In this document: positions 25,564 through 33,724 of the stretch, in pieces
Layout of the letters: each line of letters opens with the position of its first letter
How positions within the stretch are numbered: position 1 is the first letter of the stretch
DNA from: Azospirillum brasilense
GTDB taxonomy: Bacteria; Pseudomonadota; Alphaproteobacteria; Azospirillales; Azospirillaceae
Assembly: GCF_005222205.1 (NCBI RefSeq)
Contig: NZ_CP032347.1
Coordinates: forward strand, 186,001-250,000
Direction: 5' to 3'
Length of the DNA stretch: 64,000 nucleotides
Notes under the pieces: model-generated
Database searches by the model: none
Told to the model about the DNA's origin: nothing
What the model saw: only the letters and a program-made list of their open reading frames with translations
Position numbers and translations under genes: made by a program

Positions 25564-26979
25564 TTACAGCCCCTTCGGCCAGCGATGGCGGAACCCCAGA
25601 TCCCGCTCCAGGAAACGGGCGCAGCGCAGCAGCCGGTCCTCCTCGTAGGGGCGGGCGATCAGTTGCAGGCCGATGGGCAGACCGTCGGCCGTCCAGCCGC
25701 AGGGGATCGACAGGCAGGGGAAGCCGACCAGCGACACCGTGTAGGTGATCGCCAGATAGTCGATGATGGTGGACAGGCGGAAGCCGTTGATCTCCGTCAC
25801 GTCGCCCTGGGCGTTGGGGAAGGGCGGCACGCTGGCGCTCAGCGTCATCAGGATGTCGTGGTCGCGGAAGAAGGCGGCGAAGCGGCGGTAGAGGGCGCTG
25901 CGCTGGGCCTCCGCCCGCAGATAGTCGGCGGCGGTCAGCCCCTTGCCCCGCGCGATGTTCCAGGCGACCGACGGGCTCAGCCGGTCGCCGTCCTGCTCCA
26001 GCGTCCGGCCGTAGGTGTGGAAGATGTGCGCCGCGCGCAGCGTGCCGAAGGCGGCGCTGGCTTCCCGGCAGTCGGGCGTGGCCTCCACGAAGTCCCCGAA
26101 GCGGCCGTCCAGCCCGCGCATCACCGCCTCGAACCGCTCGGCCAGCCCGAGGTCGACCAGGGCGGAGCCGAGGTCCGTGCTCCAGGCCACCCGCAGCGAC
26201 AGCGGGTCGAGGGCGTCGAGATCCGGCACCGTCCATTCCGGGACGGGAAGGGAGGTCGGGTCGCGCGGGTCCGGCCCGCTGACGGCGGCCAGCGCCAGTG
26301 CCGCGTCGGCCACGTCGCGGGCGAGGAAGCCCTGCGTCGCCAACCCGTCCCAGGCCAGCGCGCGGCCCGGGCTGGGGATGCGTCCCGGCGTCGGGCGCAG
26401 CCCGACCACCCCGCAGAAGCTGGCCGGCGTGCGCACCGAGCCGCCGAAGTCGGTCCCCTGCGCCAGCGGCACCAGCCCGGCGGCGACCGCGGCGGCGCTC
26501 CCGCCGCTCGACCCGCCGCTGGTCTTGTCGAGGTCGTAGGGGTTGGCGGTCGGCCCGCACAGCTCGTTGCCGGTGATCGCGCCGAAGCCGAACTCCGGCG
26601 TGTTGGTCTTGCCGACGATGATGGCGCCCGCGGCCTTCAGCCGGGCGACGCTGAGGTCGTCGGTGTCGGGGATCAGGTCGGCGTAGAGGGTGGAGCCGTA
26701 GGTGGTGCGCAGCCCCGCCGTCAGCGTCAGGTCCTTGACGCCCACCGGCACGCCGTGCAGCGGGCCGAGCGGCGCCCCCGCCTCGACCCGACGGTCGGCG
26801 GCCTCGGCCGCGGCGAGCGCGGCGTCGGGGGCCACGGTGATGAAGGACTTCAGCCCGCCGTCCAGCGCCGCGATGCGCTCCAGGCTCGCCGCCACGAGGT
26901 CGCGCGCCCGGAAGCGGCGGGTGCGCACGCCCGCCGCCATCTCGGCGGCGCTCAGGCGGAACAGGTCGGGAGCGCTCAT
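25564..26979 (-). CDS. Amidase signature family protein
   Basis: A 471-residue enzyme with lysine in PVGVKDLTL, cis-serine in TSGGSSGGSAAAVAAG and nucleophile serine in GTDFGGSVRTPAS, so the triad is complete. It is the last gene of the leftward catabolic operon, after the dihydropyrimidinase, and may cleave an N-carbamoyl or carboxamide product of ring opening. This role is inferred from context only. It is only distantly similar to the amidase at 13979-15376. The start at 26979 has a weak ribosome site; a GTG six bases upstream is an alternative. Confidence 0.87.
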   Translation of the reverse strand: MSAPDLFRLSAAEMAAGVRTRRFRARDLVAASLERIAALDGGLKSFITVAPDAALAAAEAADRRVEAGAPLGPLHGVPVGVKDLTLTAGLRTTYGSTLYADLIPDTDDLSVARLKAAGAIIVGKTNTPEFGFGAITGNELCGPTANPYDLDKTSGGSSGGSAAAVAAGLVPLAQGTDFGGSVRTPASFCGVVGLRPTPGRIPSPGRALAWDGLATQGFLARDVADAALALAAVSGPDPRDPTSLPVPEWTVPDLDALDPLSLRVAWSTDLGSALVDLGLAERFEAVMRGLDGRFGDFVEATPDCREASAAFGTLRAAHIFHTYGRTLEQDGDRLSPSVAWNIARGKGLTAADYLRAEAQRSALYRRFAAFFRDHDILMTLSASVPPFPNAQGDVTEINGFRLSTIIDYLAITYTVSLVGFPCLSIPCGWTADGLPIGLQLIARPYEEDRLLRCARFLERDLGFRHRWPKGL

Positions 26980-27025
26980 GGGCACACTCTCATGGGGCAG
27001 GGTCTCCGGTTGCGGCGGGCCGAGT

Positions 27026-28462
27026 TTAGAACGGCAGGATGGGGGCGGGCGAGCCCTTGGGCCGCGCCGCGGCGGGCAGGCCGCAGGGCAGGAACTCGCC
27101 GCGGCCCGGCTCGGCCAGCAGTTCGCCGTCGCGGCAGATCACCGCGCCGCGGGACAGCGTGACGACCGGCCAGCCGGTGACCTCGATCCCCTCATAGGGC
27201 GTGTAGTCCACATTGTGGTGCAGGATGTCGTTGGTGATGGTGACCGTGCGCGACGGGTCCCACAGGGCGATGTCGGCGTCCGCCCCCACCGCGATGGTGC
27301 CCTTGCGCGGGTGCAGGCCGTACATGCGGGCGGGGTTGGCGGCGGTCAGCTCGACGAACTTGGTCAGCTCCATCCGGCCCTTCATCACGCCTTCGGAGAA
27401 GAGCAGCGGCAGGCGCGTCTCCACGCCGGGAATGCCGTTGGGGACGCAGCGGAAGGGCGCCTGTTCGCCATGCACCTTCTTGCCGCCCGGCCCGTCGAAG
27501 CGGAAGGGCGCGTGGTCGGAGGAGAAGACCTGGAAGGCGCCGCCGGTCAGCCCGTCCCAGATCACCTTCTGGTTCGCGGCATCGCGCGGCGGCGGCGAGC
27601 AGATGCACTTGGCCCCCTCGAACCCTTCCCCGCCGAGGTCATCGGCGGTCAGGAACAGGTATTGCGGGCAGGTCTCGGCGTAAATGCGCAGGCCGCGCCC
27701 CTGCGCCCAGCGGATCTGCTCCACCGCGTCGGCGCCGGAGACATGGACGATCAGGATCGGCACGTCCACCAGCTCCGCCAGGGAGATGGCGCGGTGGGTG
27801 GCCTCGCGCTCCGCCACGCGGGGGCGGGAGACGCCGTGGAAATAAGGGGCGGTCTGGCCGGCGCGCTCCAGCTTCTCGGTCAGCCAGGCGATGCAGTCAG
27901 CGTTCTCCGCGTGCATCATGACCATGGCGCCCTCGGCGCGGGCGATGTCCAGCACCTCCAGGATCTGGCGGTCGTTCAGCTTCAGCGCGTCGTAGGTCAT
28001 GTAGATCTTGAAGGACGTGTAGCCCTCGCGGATCAGCGCCGGCAACTCCTGGCCGAGAACCTGTTCGGTGGGGTCGGTGACGATGAGGTGGAAGGCGTAG
28101 TCGATCAGCGGCTTCCCGGCGGCGCGGCGGTGATAGTCGTCCACCGCGGCGCGCAGCGTCTTGCCCTTCTCCTGGCAGGCGAAGGGCAGCACGGTCGTGG
28201 TGCCGCCGAAGGCCGCCGAGCGGGTGCCGGTCAGGAAATCGTCGGCCATGACCGACTCGTCGCCGGTCGGCTGGTCGAAATGGACGTGGCCGTCCACCCC
28301 GCCCGGCAGGACGAGCAGGCCGGCGGCGTCGATCTCCTCCCGCCCGGCGGCCATCCCCTCGCCCAGCGCGGCGATCCGCCCGCCGCGCACGCCGACATCG
28401 GCCTTGAACACGTCCGACGCGGTGGCGACCGTGCCGTTGCGGATGACCAGATCGAAGTTCAT
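27026..28462 (-). CDS. hydA: Dihydropyrimidinase / hydantoinase
   Basis: A 478-residue amidohydrolase with all metal-site motifs: GHVHFD near residue 58, the carboxylated lysine in SFKIYMTYDA, histidines in MMHAENAD and ILIVHVSG, and the aspartate in SSDHAPFRFDG. It hydrolyses the cyclic amide bond of dihydropyrimidines or hydantoins to N-carbamoyl amino acids in the cytoplasm. I chose ATG 28462 (MNFDLVIRNGT) because GGGAGA lies just upstream; an ATG 15 bases earlier is less likely. It sits in an operon with importer, ATZ/TRZ hydrolase, Asp/Glu-racemase-fold protein and amidase, which supports cyclic ureide or pyrimidine use. Confidence 0.92.
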   Translation of the reverse strand: MNFDLVIRNGTVATASDVFKADVGVRGGRIAALGEGMAAGREEIDAAGLLVLPGGVDGHVHFDQPTGDESVMADDFLTGTRSAAFGGTTTVLPFACQEKGKTLRAAVDDYHRRAAGKPLIDYAFHLIVTDPTEQVLGQELPALIREGYTSFKIYMTYDALKLNDRQILEVLDIARAEGAMVMMHAENADCIAWLTEKLERAGQTAPYFHGVSRPRVAEREATHRAISLAELVDVPILIVHVSGADAVEQIRWAQGRGLRIYAETCPQYLFLTADDLGGEGFEGAKCICSPPPRDAANQKVIWDGLTGGAFQVFSSDHAPFRFDGPGGKKVHGEQAPFRCVPNGIPGVETRLPLLFSEGVMKGRMELTKFVELTAANPARMYGLHPRKGTIAVGADADIALWDPSRTVTITNDILHHNVDYTPYEGIEVTGWPVVTLSRGAVICRDGELLAEPGRGEFLPCGLPAAARPKGSPAPILPF

Positions 28463-28488
28463 GTCCTTTTCTCCCATCGTGACGTTTT

Positions 28489-28590
28489 GCCCCCTCCCTA
28501 ACCCTCCCCCGCTGACGCAGGGGAGGGGACGGCCGCCGCTCCGCAGAAGGCACCCTCTCCCGCGAAGCGGGGGAGGGCCGGGGTGGGGGC
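28489..28590. repeat. GC-rich palindromic intergenic repeat (copy C)
   Basis: Same architecture as copy B: outer arms GCCCCCTCCCTAACCCTCCC and GGGAGGGCCGGGGTGGGGGC, inner GACGCAGGGGAGGGG and CCCTCTCCCGCGAA. It lies inside the catabolic operon between the dihydropyrimidinase and the racemase-fold gene, where it could stabilise or separate parts of the mRNA. Confidence 0.75.
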
Positions 28591-28600
28591 AATACTCCGC

Positions 28601-29338
28601 TCAGCCATGCAGCTCGTGGAACAGGCTGCCCCAGCCCTCGACGCGGCGGGTGTCCACGCCGGTCATGCGCAGCGCCTTCCACACCACCGTGGACACCGTG
28701 TCGTAGACGGGGATGCCCAGCGCCTTCTCCATGCGCTCGGCCACCGGGGCGCCGCGCATGTTGGTGCAGACGATGGCGATCGCCTCCGGCTTGGACTCCG
28801 CGACCTCCATGCACATCCGCTCGATGGTCTCCTCGGTGACCTCGGAGAAGGAGAAGTTGCCGCGGTCGTTCAGGTGCCGCTCCGCCACCACCTCGAACCC
28901 GGCGGCGTTATAGTTGGCGACCATCTTCTCCTGGATCTCGTGCAGATAGGGGCTGACGATGGCGAAGCGCTTGCGCCCGGTCGTCTCCAGAATCTCGTTC
29001 AGCGCGAGCATGGAGGTGCAGGCGGGGATGCCCGTCTCCGCCTCGATGGAGGCGCACAGCTTCTCGTCGGCCGCGAAGCCCAGCCAGCCGGCCGAGGTGC
29101 CGTTCCAGCCGATCACGTTCAGCCGGGCGTCGGCGAGCAGCCGGGCGGCGTCCAAAAAGGGCGCGTCGGTGAACTGGTCCAGCGCCGCGGCGCGCAGGGA
29201 AATCTCCTTCACCGTGAAGCGCCCGAAATGGGCGGTCACCTCCGGCAGGCCGCTCAGCATTGCGGAGGTGACGGGCTCCAGCACCGTGTTGGAGGAGGGG
29301 GTCAGCATGCCCAGAAGGACGCGGTTGCTCATATCCAT
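28601..29338 (-). CDS. Arylmalonate decarboxylase / maleate isomerase-like (Asp/Glu racemase fold)
   Basis: A 245-residue protein starting MDMSNRVLLGMLTPSSNTVL, the signature opening of the maleate isomerase/arylmalonate decarboxylase group. The second catalytic cysteine is present in AIVCTNMRG. The first-cysteine position is occupied by glycine in IGWNGTSAGW, the arrangement known from arylmalonate decarboxylases rather than maleate isomerases or racemases, which use two cysteines. It might therefore decarboxylate a substituted malonate, or racemise with a single cysteine. The neighbouring enzymes make an amino- or ureido-malonate substrate conceivable, but this is inference. Note that another cysteine lies in IPACTSMLAL. 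Confidence 0.78.
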   Translation of the reverse strand: MDMSNRVLLGMLTPSSNTVLEPVTSAMLSGLPEVTAHFGRFTVKEISLRAAALDQFTDAPFLDAARLLADARLNVIGWNGTSAGWLGFAADEKLCASIEAETGIPACTSMLALNEILETTGRKRFAIVSPYLHEIQEKMVANYNAAGFEVVAERHLNDRGNFSFSEVTEETIERMCMEVAESKPEAIAIVCTNMRGAPVAERMEKALGIPVYDTVSTVVWKALRMTGVDTRRVEGWGSLFHELHG

Positions 29339-29349
29339 GGTTCTCTCGG

Positions 29350-30681
29350 TCAGGCGCGCGCCCACAGCGCGCGGGCGGCCTTGTCGGCCTCGGTGCAGAT
29401 CTCGTTCAGGTCGGCGCGGACGGGGCGCCCGTCCGCGACCAGGGTTTCGCCGTCCACCAGCACCATCTCCACGTCGCGGCCCTGCGCGGTGTGGACGAGC
29501 GTGCCGAGCGGGTTCATCAGCGGGCGCAGATGCGGGCGTCGGGCGTCGAAGACCACGAGGTCGGCCAGCTTCCCCACGGCCAGCGTGCCGATCTCCTCGG
29601 CCATGCCCACCGCCTGCGCGCCGCCCAGCGTCGCCATGCGGAACACGTCGGTGGGCTGCCAGGCGGCAGTGACCCCGCCCTGCTGGATGCGCGCGGTGGC
29701 GAGCGCCCAGCGCATCGCCTCCACCATGTCGCCGTGCTGCGTGTCGGTGCACAGCGCAAGGTTCACGCCGGCCTCCTTCAGCTTCGGCGTCGGCGCCAGC
29801 CGGCCCGAGGCGGCGTTGCATTTCGGCACATGCACCGCGTGCGCCCCGGCGCGGGCGAGGCGGGCGATGTCGCCGTCATCCACATAGAGGCAGTGGGTGG
29901 CGAGCAGCCGGTCGTTCATCAGCCCGCACTCGTCCAGCAGTTCCGCCGGGGTCAGGCCGGTGGAGGCCTTCACCCGCTCCACCTCCACCCGGCTCTGCGC
30001 CAGATGGGTGTTGACGCGCATGGAGCGCGCCGCAGCCTCGTCCGCCAAGGTGCGCAGAAAGGCGGGGGAGCAGGTGTCCGGCGCGTGGGCGGCCATCTGC
30101 ACGCGGATGCGCCCGCCGTTGGCGCCGTTCCAGCGGGCGTGCAGATCCAGTGTCCGCAGCAGCAGGTCGGAGCCGATGGCCGGGTCGAATCGCCATTCGC
30201 CCTGGGCCACGCGGGCGAAGTCCACGTCATGGACGCGCCAGCTCGCATGGACGCGCAGGCCAAGCTCGGCGATGGCGTCGAGCGTCGCGTCGGCGTGAAC
30301 GAAATGGTCGCAGATCAGCGTCGAGCCGGACAGCAGGGCCTCCACCGCGCCCAGCCGGGCCAGCGCGCGGGCCTCCTCAGGCGTGGCGTCGGTGCCCTTG
30401 GGCACGCCCGGCGTGTAGGAGGGGGCGAAGCCGAGATCGGCGGCGACGCCGCGCACCATCACCAGGACGGCGTGCAGGTGCGCGTTGACGAAGCCCGGCG
30501 TGACCACCCGCCCCGGCAGGTGGCGGACCTCGGCGGCGGCGGGAAGCCCCTGCGATGCCGGGGCGAGATGGACGATGCGGCCGTCGCGGATGCCGATGGT
30601 GGCGTCGTCCACGACGCTGCCGACGGCCTCCCCGGTCAGGGCGGTGACGCCGGTCAGCAGCAGATCGAGCCGGCCGGTCAC
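29350..30681 (-). CDS. ATZ/TRZ-type metal-dependent amidohydrolase (deaminase)
   Basis: A 443-residue amidohydrolase with the HxH pair in VNAHLHAVLV, further metal ligands in VNTHLAQS and LATHCLYVDD, and the aspartate in ALCTDTQHGDM. This subgroup covers guanine, 8-oxoguanine, cytosine and triazine deaminases or dechlorinases. It would remove an amino group from a ring before the dihydropyrimidinase step. Start GTG 30681 overlaps the ATPase stop by four bases (GTGA), so it is translationally coupled to the importer. The substrate cannot be predicted closely. Confidence 0.87.
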   Translation of the reverse strand: MTGRLDLLLTGVTALTGEAVGSVVDDATIGIRDGRIVHLAPASQGLPAAAEVRHLPGRVVTPGFVNAHLHAVLVMVRGVAADLGFAPSYTPGVPKGTDATPEEARALARLGAVEALLSGSTLICDHFVHADATLDAIAELGLRVHASWRVHDVDFARVAQGEWRFDPAIGSDLLLRTLDLHARWNGANGGRIRVQMAAHAPDTCSPAFLRTLADEAAARSMRVNTHLAQSRVEVERVKASTGLTPAELLDECGLMNDRLLATHCLYVDDGDIARLARAGAHAVHVPKCNAASGRLAPTPKLKEAGVNLALCTDTQHGDMVEAMRWALATARIQQGGVTAAWQPTDVFRMATLGGAQAVGMAEEIGTLAVGKLADLVVFDARRPHLRPLMNPLGTLVHTAQGRDVEMVLVDGETLVADGRPVRADLNEICTEADKAARALWARA

Positions 30682-31460
30682 GCGACGGCGGCCTGCCGTT
30701 GCTGCATGCCCTCCTCACGGATCAGGTTGAGGATGTGGCGCTTGTGGTCGTTGAAGCGCGGGCCGGTGGTGTCGCGCGGGCGCGGCAGGTCGAGCGCGAT
30801 CAGCTCGCGGATGCGGCCCGGACGGCTGGTCATCACGGCGACGCGTGTGCCCAGCACCAGCGCCTCGTCCACGCTGTGGGTGACGAAGACGACGGTGCAG
30901 CGCTGCTTCTGCCAGATGGCGACCAGTTCCTCCTGCATGTCCATCTTGGTCTGGGCGTCGAGCGCCGCGAAGGGCTCGTCCATCAGGATGACCTGCGGGT
31001 TCAGCAGAAGAGCGCGGGCGATGCCGACGCGCTGGCTCATGCCGCCCGACAGCTCCGCCGGGAAATGGTTCTCGAAGCCGCGCAGGCCGACCATGTCGAT
31101 GTATTCCTGGGCGGCGTCGCGCCGGTCGGCCTTGCGCCAGCCCTTCAGGCGCAGGTGGAAGGCGACGTTCTCCCACACCGGCAGCCAGGGCATCAGGTTG
31201 GCCTGCTGGAAGACCATGCCGCGGTCGGCGCCGGGGCCGTCTACGGCCTTGCCCCCCACCGTCACGGTGCCCTCGGTCGGCTTCTCGAAGCCGGCGATCA
31301 TGTTCAGCAGCGTGGACTTGCCGCAGCCCGACGAGCCGAGCAGGCAGAGGAACTCGTTCTTCTCAACCGACAGGCTGACGTCGTCGATGGCCAGCAGGTC
31401 GCGCTTGCGCTTGGCGTCGCGGAAGATCTTGGTGATGTTGCGAAGCTCGATGGAAGCCAT
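30678..31460 (-). CDS. ABC transporter ATP-binding protein, SsuB/TauB type
   Basis: A 260-residue ATPase: Walker A GSSGCGKST, signature LSGGMSQRVG, Walker B VILMDEP and switch histidine in FVTHSVDEA. It belongs to the nitrate/sulfonate/taurine class and powers import with the following permease and binding protein. Only three bases separate it from the permease gene upstream, and it overlaps the amidohydrolase downstream. This ties the importer directly to the catabolic enzymes. Confidence 0.88.
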   Translation of the reverse strand: MASIELRNITKIFRDAKRKRDLLAIDDVSLSVEKNEFLCLLGSSGCGKSTLLNMIAGFEKPTEGTVTVGGKAVDGPGADRGMVFQQANLMPWLPVWENVAFHLRLKGWRKADRRDAAQEYIDMVGLRGFENHFPAELSGGMSQRVGIARALLLNPQVILMDEPFAALDAQTKMDMQEELVAIWQKQRCTVVFVTHSVDEALVLGTRVAVMTSRPGRIRELIALDLPRPRDTTGPRFNDHKRHILNLIREEGMQQRQAAVA

Positions 31461-31463
31461 CGC

Positions 31464-32270
31464 TCAGCCCTCCCGGCTTTGGAGCGTGGAGCCGTGCTGC
31501 CAGTGCAGCGCGGCGGACATCAGGACCTTGATGAGGGCGTCGGTCGCGTAGCCGAGCAGGCCGATGCTGGCCATCGCGGCGAGCACGAGGTCGTAGCGCA
31601 GGAAGTAGTAGCTGTCCCACAGCACGTAGCCGAGGCCGCTCTTCACCGCGACCATCTCCGCCGTGACGGTCAGCATCCAGGCCGCGCCGATGCCGATGCG
31701 CAGGCCGGCGAAGATGCTGGGCAGGGCCGCCGGGAACACGACGTGGCGCAGAAGCTGCTGCTCCGTGGCACCCATCATCGAGGCGGCGCGGATCAGGTTG
31801 CGGTCGGCGGTCTTCACCCCGTGGATGGTGTTCATCAGGATCGGGAAGAAGGCACCGAGGAAGACCAGGAAGATGGCCGGCTTGTTGGCGATGCCGAACC
31901 AGATGATCGCCAGCGGGATCCACGACACCGGCGGCACCGGGCGGAGCATCTGGAGCGTCGGCTCCACCGTCCGCTCGACCCAGCGCCACCAGCCGATGGC
32001 GATGCCCAGCAGGACGCCGCTGACCACCGCGATGCCATAGCCGGCGGCGACGCGCGTGGCGCTGGACAGGGCGTCGGCGAGCCAGCGCCCCGTGTTGCCC
32101 TGCGAGGTCTCGTCGAAGCCGAAGATCCAGTCGCCCCAGGTGTGCAGCACCACCGACGGGGCCGGCAGCAGCGCCGCTGGCAGGAAGCCGGACCGGGAGA
32201 ACGCCTCCCAGGCGGCCAGGATGAAGAGGGGAACGACGGCGCGCTCCCAGGATTTCGACAATGCCGTCAT
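31464..32270 (-). CDS. ABC transporter permease, SsuC/TauC type
   Basis: A 268-residue protein of about six TM helices with the ATPase-docking segment (LIRAASMMGATEQQLLRHVV). The N-terminus MTALSKSWERAVVPLFILAA leads straight into TM1. It belongs to the nitrate/sulfonate permease family and works with the ATPase and NMT1-like binding protein. A long composite repeat lies between it and the binding-protein gene. Confidence 0.87.
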   Translation of the reverse strand: MTALSKSWERAVVPLFILAAWEAFSRSGFLPAALLPAPSVVLHTWGDWIFGFDETSQGNTGRWLADALSSATRVAAGYGIAVVSGVLLGIAIGWWRWVERTVEPTLQMLRPVPPVSWIPLAIIWFGIANKPAIFLVFLGAFFPILMNTIHGVKTADRNLIRAASMMGATEQQLLRHVVFPAALPSIFAGLRIGIGAAWMLTVTAEMVAVKSGLGYVLWDSYYFLRYDLVLAAMASIGLLGYATDALIKVLMSAALHWQHGSTLQSREG

Positions 32271-32302
32271 GGCCCGGTTTTCCTATCCCGTCATGTTCAT
32301 AG

Positions 32303-32345
32303 CCCTCTCCCCTCCGGGGAGAGGGTGGCCCGTAGGGCCGGTGAG
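32303..32345. repeat. Short GC hairpin repeat (copy D)
   Basis: A 10-bp stem (CCCTCTCCCC with GGGGAGAGGG) followed by TGGCCCGTAGGGCCGGTGAG, typical of alphaproteobacterial intergenic palindromes. It is paired in the same gap with the more complex copy E in opposite orientation. Confidence 0.65.
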
Positions 32346-32381
32346 GGGGGTGCGCATGGCGGAACGTCCGTCATAAGCGCA

Positions 32382-32480
32382 ACCCCCTCACCCTGACCCT
32401 CTCCCCGCTTTCGGCGGACCAAAGGTCCGCCTGCCGCGTCAGCGCAAACTTCGTTTGCGCGTGAGCGGAGGGGAGAGGGG
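32382..32480. repeat. Composite three-hairpin intergenic repeat (copy E)
   Basis: Outer arms CCCTCTCCCCGC and GCGGAGGGGAGAGGG enclose two perfect hairpins: GGCGGACC-AAA-GGTCCGCC (32413-32431) and GCGCAAAC-TTC-GTTTGCGC (32442-32460). The element sits downstream of the binding-protein gene. Such structures commonly protect upstream mRNA, which would favour the binding protein over the permease and ATPase. Confidence 0.7.
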
Positions 32481-32486
32481 AAATTC

Positions 32487-33500
32487 TTAGAAGCCCAGCT
32501 CGCTCTTCGGCTTCTTGGTGACGGCTTCGAGGAAGGTGTAATTCAGGTTCTTCTCCGCGGCGGCGGTGACGTCGTTGGAGATGTACTTCAGCTCGCGCAT
32601 CATCGTGGCGATGGCCAGCGTGCTGTCCTTGTGGATGGCGTAATCCGGGGAGGCGTTCTTCAGCGCCTCGGCGGCGACGGCCTTGTCCATGCCGGTGTAT
32701 TTGTTGATGACGTCCACCCACACGGTCTGGTCGGACTTCAGCTTGTCGACCAGGGCGACGACCGAGCCGACGGTGGCCTCGACCGCCTTCGGGTGGTCCT
32801 TGATGACGTCGGAGCGGGTGACGATCAGGTTGGTCAGGTTGCCGGCGGCCTGATCATAGGGCAGGGCGAAATGCGTGCCGACGCCGGTCTGGCGGATCTG
32901 CGAGGCGAAGGGCTCCACCGTGCAGATCACGTCCACCTCGCCGCGCTGGAGGGCGGCGGCGTGGTCGGACGGGTTCGGGATGTTGATGAACTGCACGTCC
33001 TTGTTGACGTTGATGCCGTGCTTCTGGAGGGCGCCGCGCATGTGGATGTCCTGCGCGTTGCCGCGGGACGCCGCGACGCGCAGCGGCTCGCCCTTCTCCT
33101 TGCGCTCGGCGATCAGCGTCTTCAGCCCGTCCCAATCATCGGCCTTCAGGGTGATGCCCTTGCCGACGACGATCTCCGACCCACCGTTCACCTGACCGGA
33201 CACGGCCACCACGTCGAAGCCCTTATCGAGCGCCGTGATGTAGTGCAGGTAGGTGACCTGGGCCATGTCGATGCTCTTCGACACCAGCGCGGTCAGCACG
33301 TCGTTGCCGGAGTTGAAGTTGATCGCCTCGATCTCCACGCCCTTGGCGAGTTCCGGGGTCAGCGCCATCGGCAGGCAATGGGCGCATTTGGCGAAGCCCA
33401 GCTTCAGCTTCTCCGCGTCGGCCGCCTGAGCGGTGGCGGCGGCGGAGAGGGCGAGGAAGGCAGCGGTGACGGTCGTCAGGGTGAGGGACCGGAACGTCAT
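32487..33500 (-). CDS. NMT1/SsuA-type periplasmic binding protein
   Basis: A 337-residue solute-binding protein starting MTFRSLTLTTVTAAFLALSA, with signal cleavage probably after ATAQA. The mature part opens KLKLGFAKCAHCLPM and continues with the usual two-lobe layout (FNSGNDVLTALVSKSIDMAQ, GEVDVICTVEPFASQIRQTG). The CAHC pair near the start of the mature protein is unusual and could form a disulfide. It is the first gene of the leftward catabolic operon; its promoter must lie in 33501-33724, where a GntR-type operator is seen. Confidence 0.88.
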   Translation of the reverse strand: MTFRSLTLTTVTAAFLALSAAATAQAADAEKLKLGFAKCAHCLPMALTPELAKGVEIEAINFNSGNDVLTALVSKSIDMAQVTYLHYITALDKGFDVVAVSGQVNGGSEIVVGKGITLKADDWDGLKTLIAERKEKGEPLRVAASRGNAQDIHMRGALQKHGINVNKDVQFINIPNPSDHAAALQRGEVDVICTVEPFASQIRQTGVGTHFALPYDQAAGNLTNLIVTRSDVIKDHPKAVEATVGSVVALVDKLKSDQTVWVDVINKYTGMDKAVAAEALKNASPDYAIHKDSTLAIATMMRELKYISNDVTAAAEKNLNYTFLEAVTKKPKSELGF

Positions 33501-33557
33501 GAAAGAGGTGCTCCCGATGCGGTTGCGTCCCTCCTCCTTTCGCAAGGTCCGTGCCAA

Positions 33558-33569
33558 ATTGTATACAAT
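33558..33569. promoter_or_regulatory. Predicted GntR/FCD operator ATTGTATACAAT
   Basis: A perfect 12-bp palindrome in an A+T-rich island, 58 bases upstream of the binding-protein start and 156 bases before the divergent GntR gene. The TTGTATACAA core is the typical operator of FadR-subfamily (FCD) GntR regulators. It is likely the site through which the neighbouring regulator controls the catabolic operon. Confidence 0.65.
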
Positions 33570-33724
33570 ATTATAATCGCCAATTTATTGGCTGTTTTCA
33601 GCTGTTTAGGGCATATTGAGCGAAGTCGGCCGCAGTGGAACGGTCTTGCCTGAATTTTGGGCATGGCGCATCATTTCGGCATGCATGCCCAAGTATGCAG
33701 CACTTTCGGGAGTGGTGGGTCAGG

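Noticed and set aside
25457..28590. CRISPR array suggested by repeated GC palindromes
   Set aside because: Copies are kilobases apart, lack regular spacers and have no cas genes nearby; they are intergenic palindromes.
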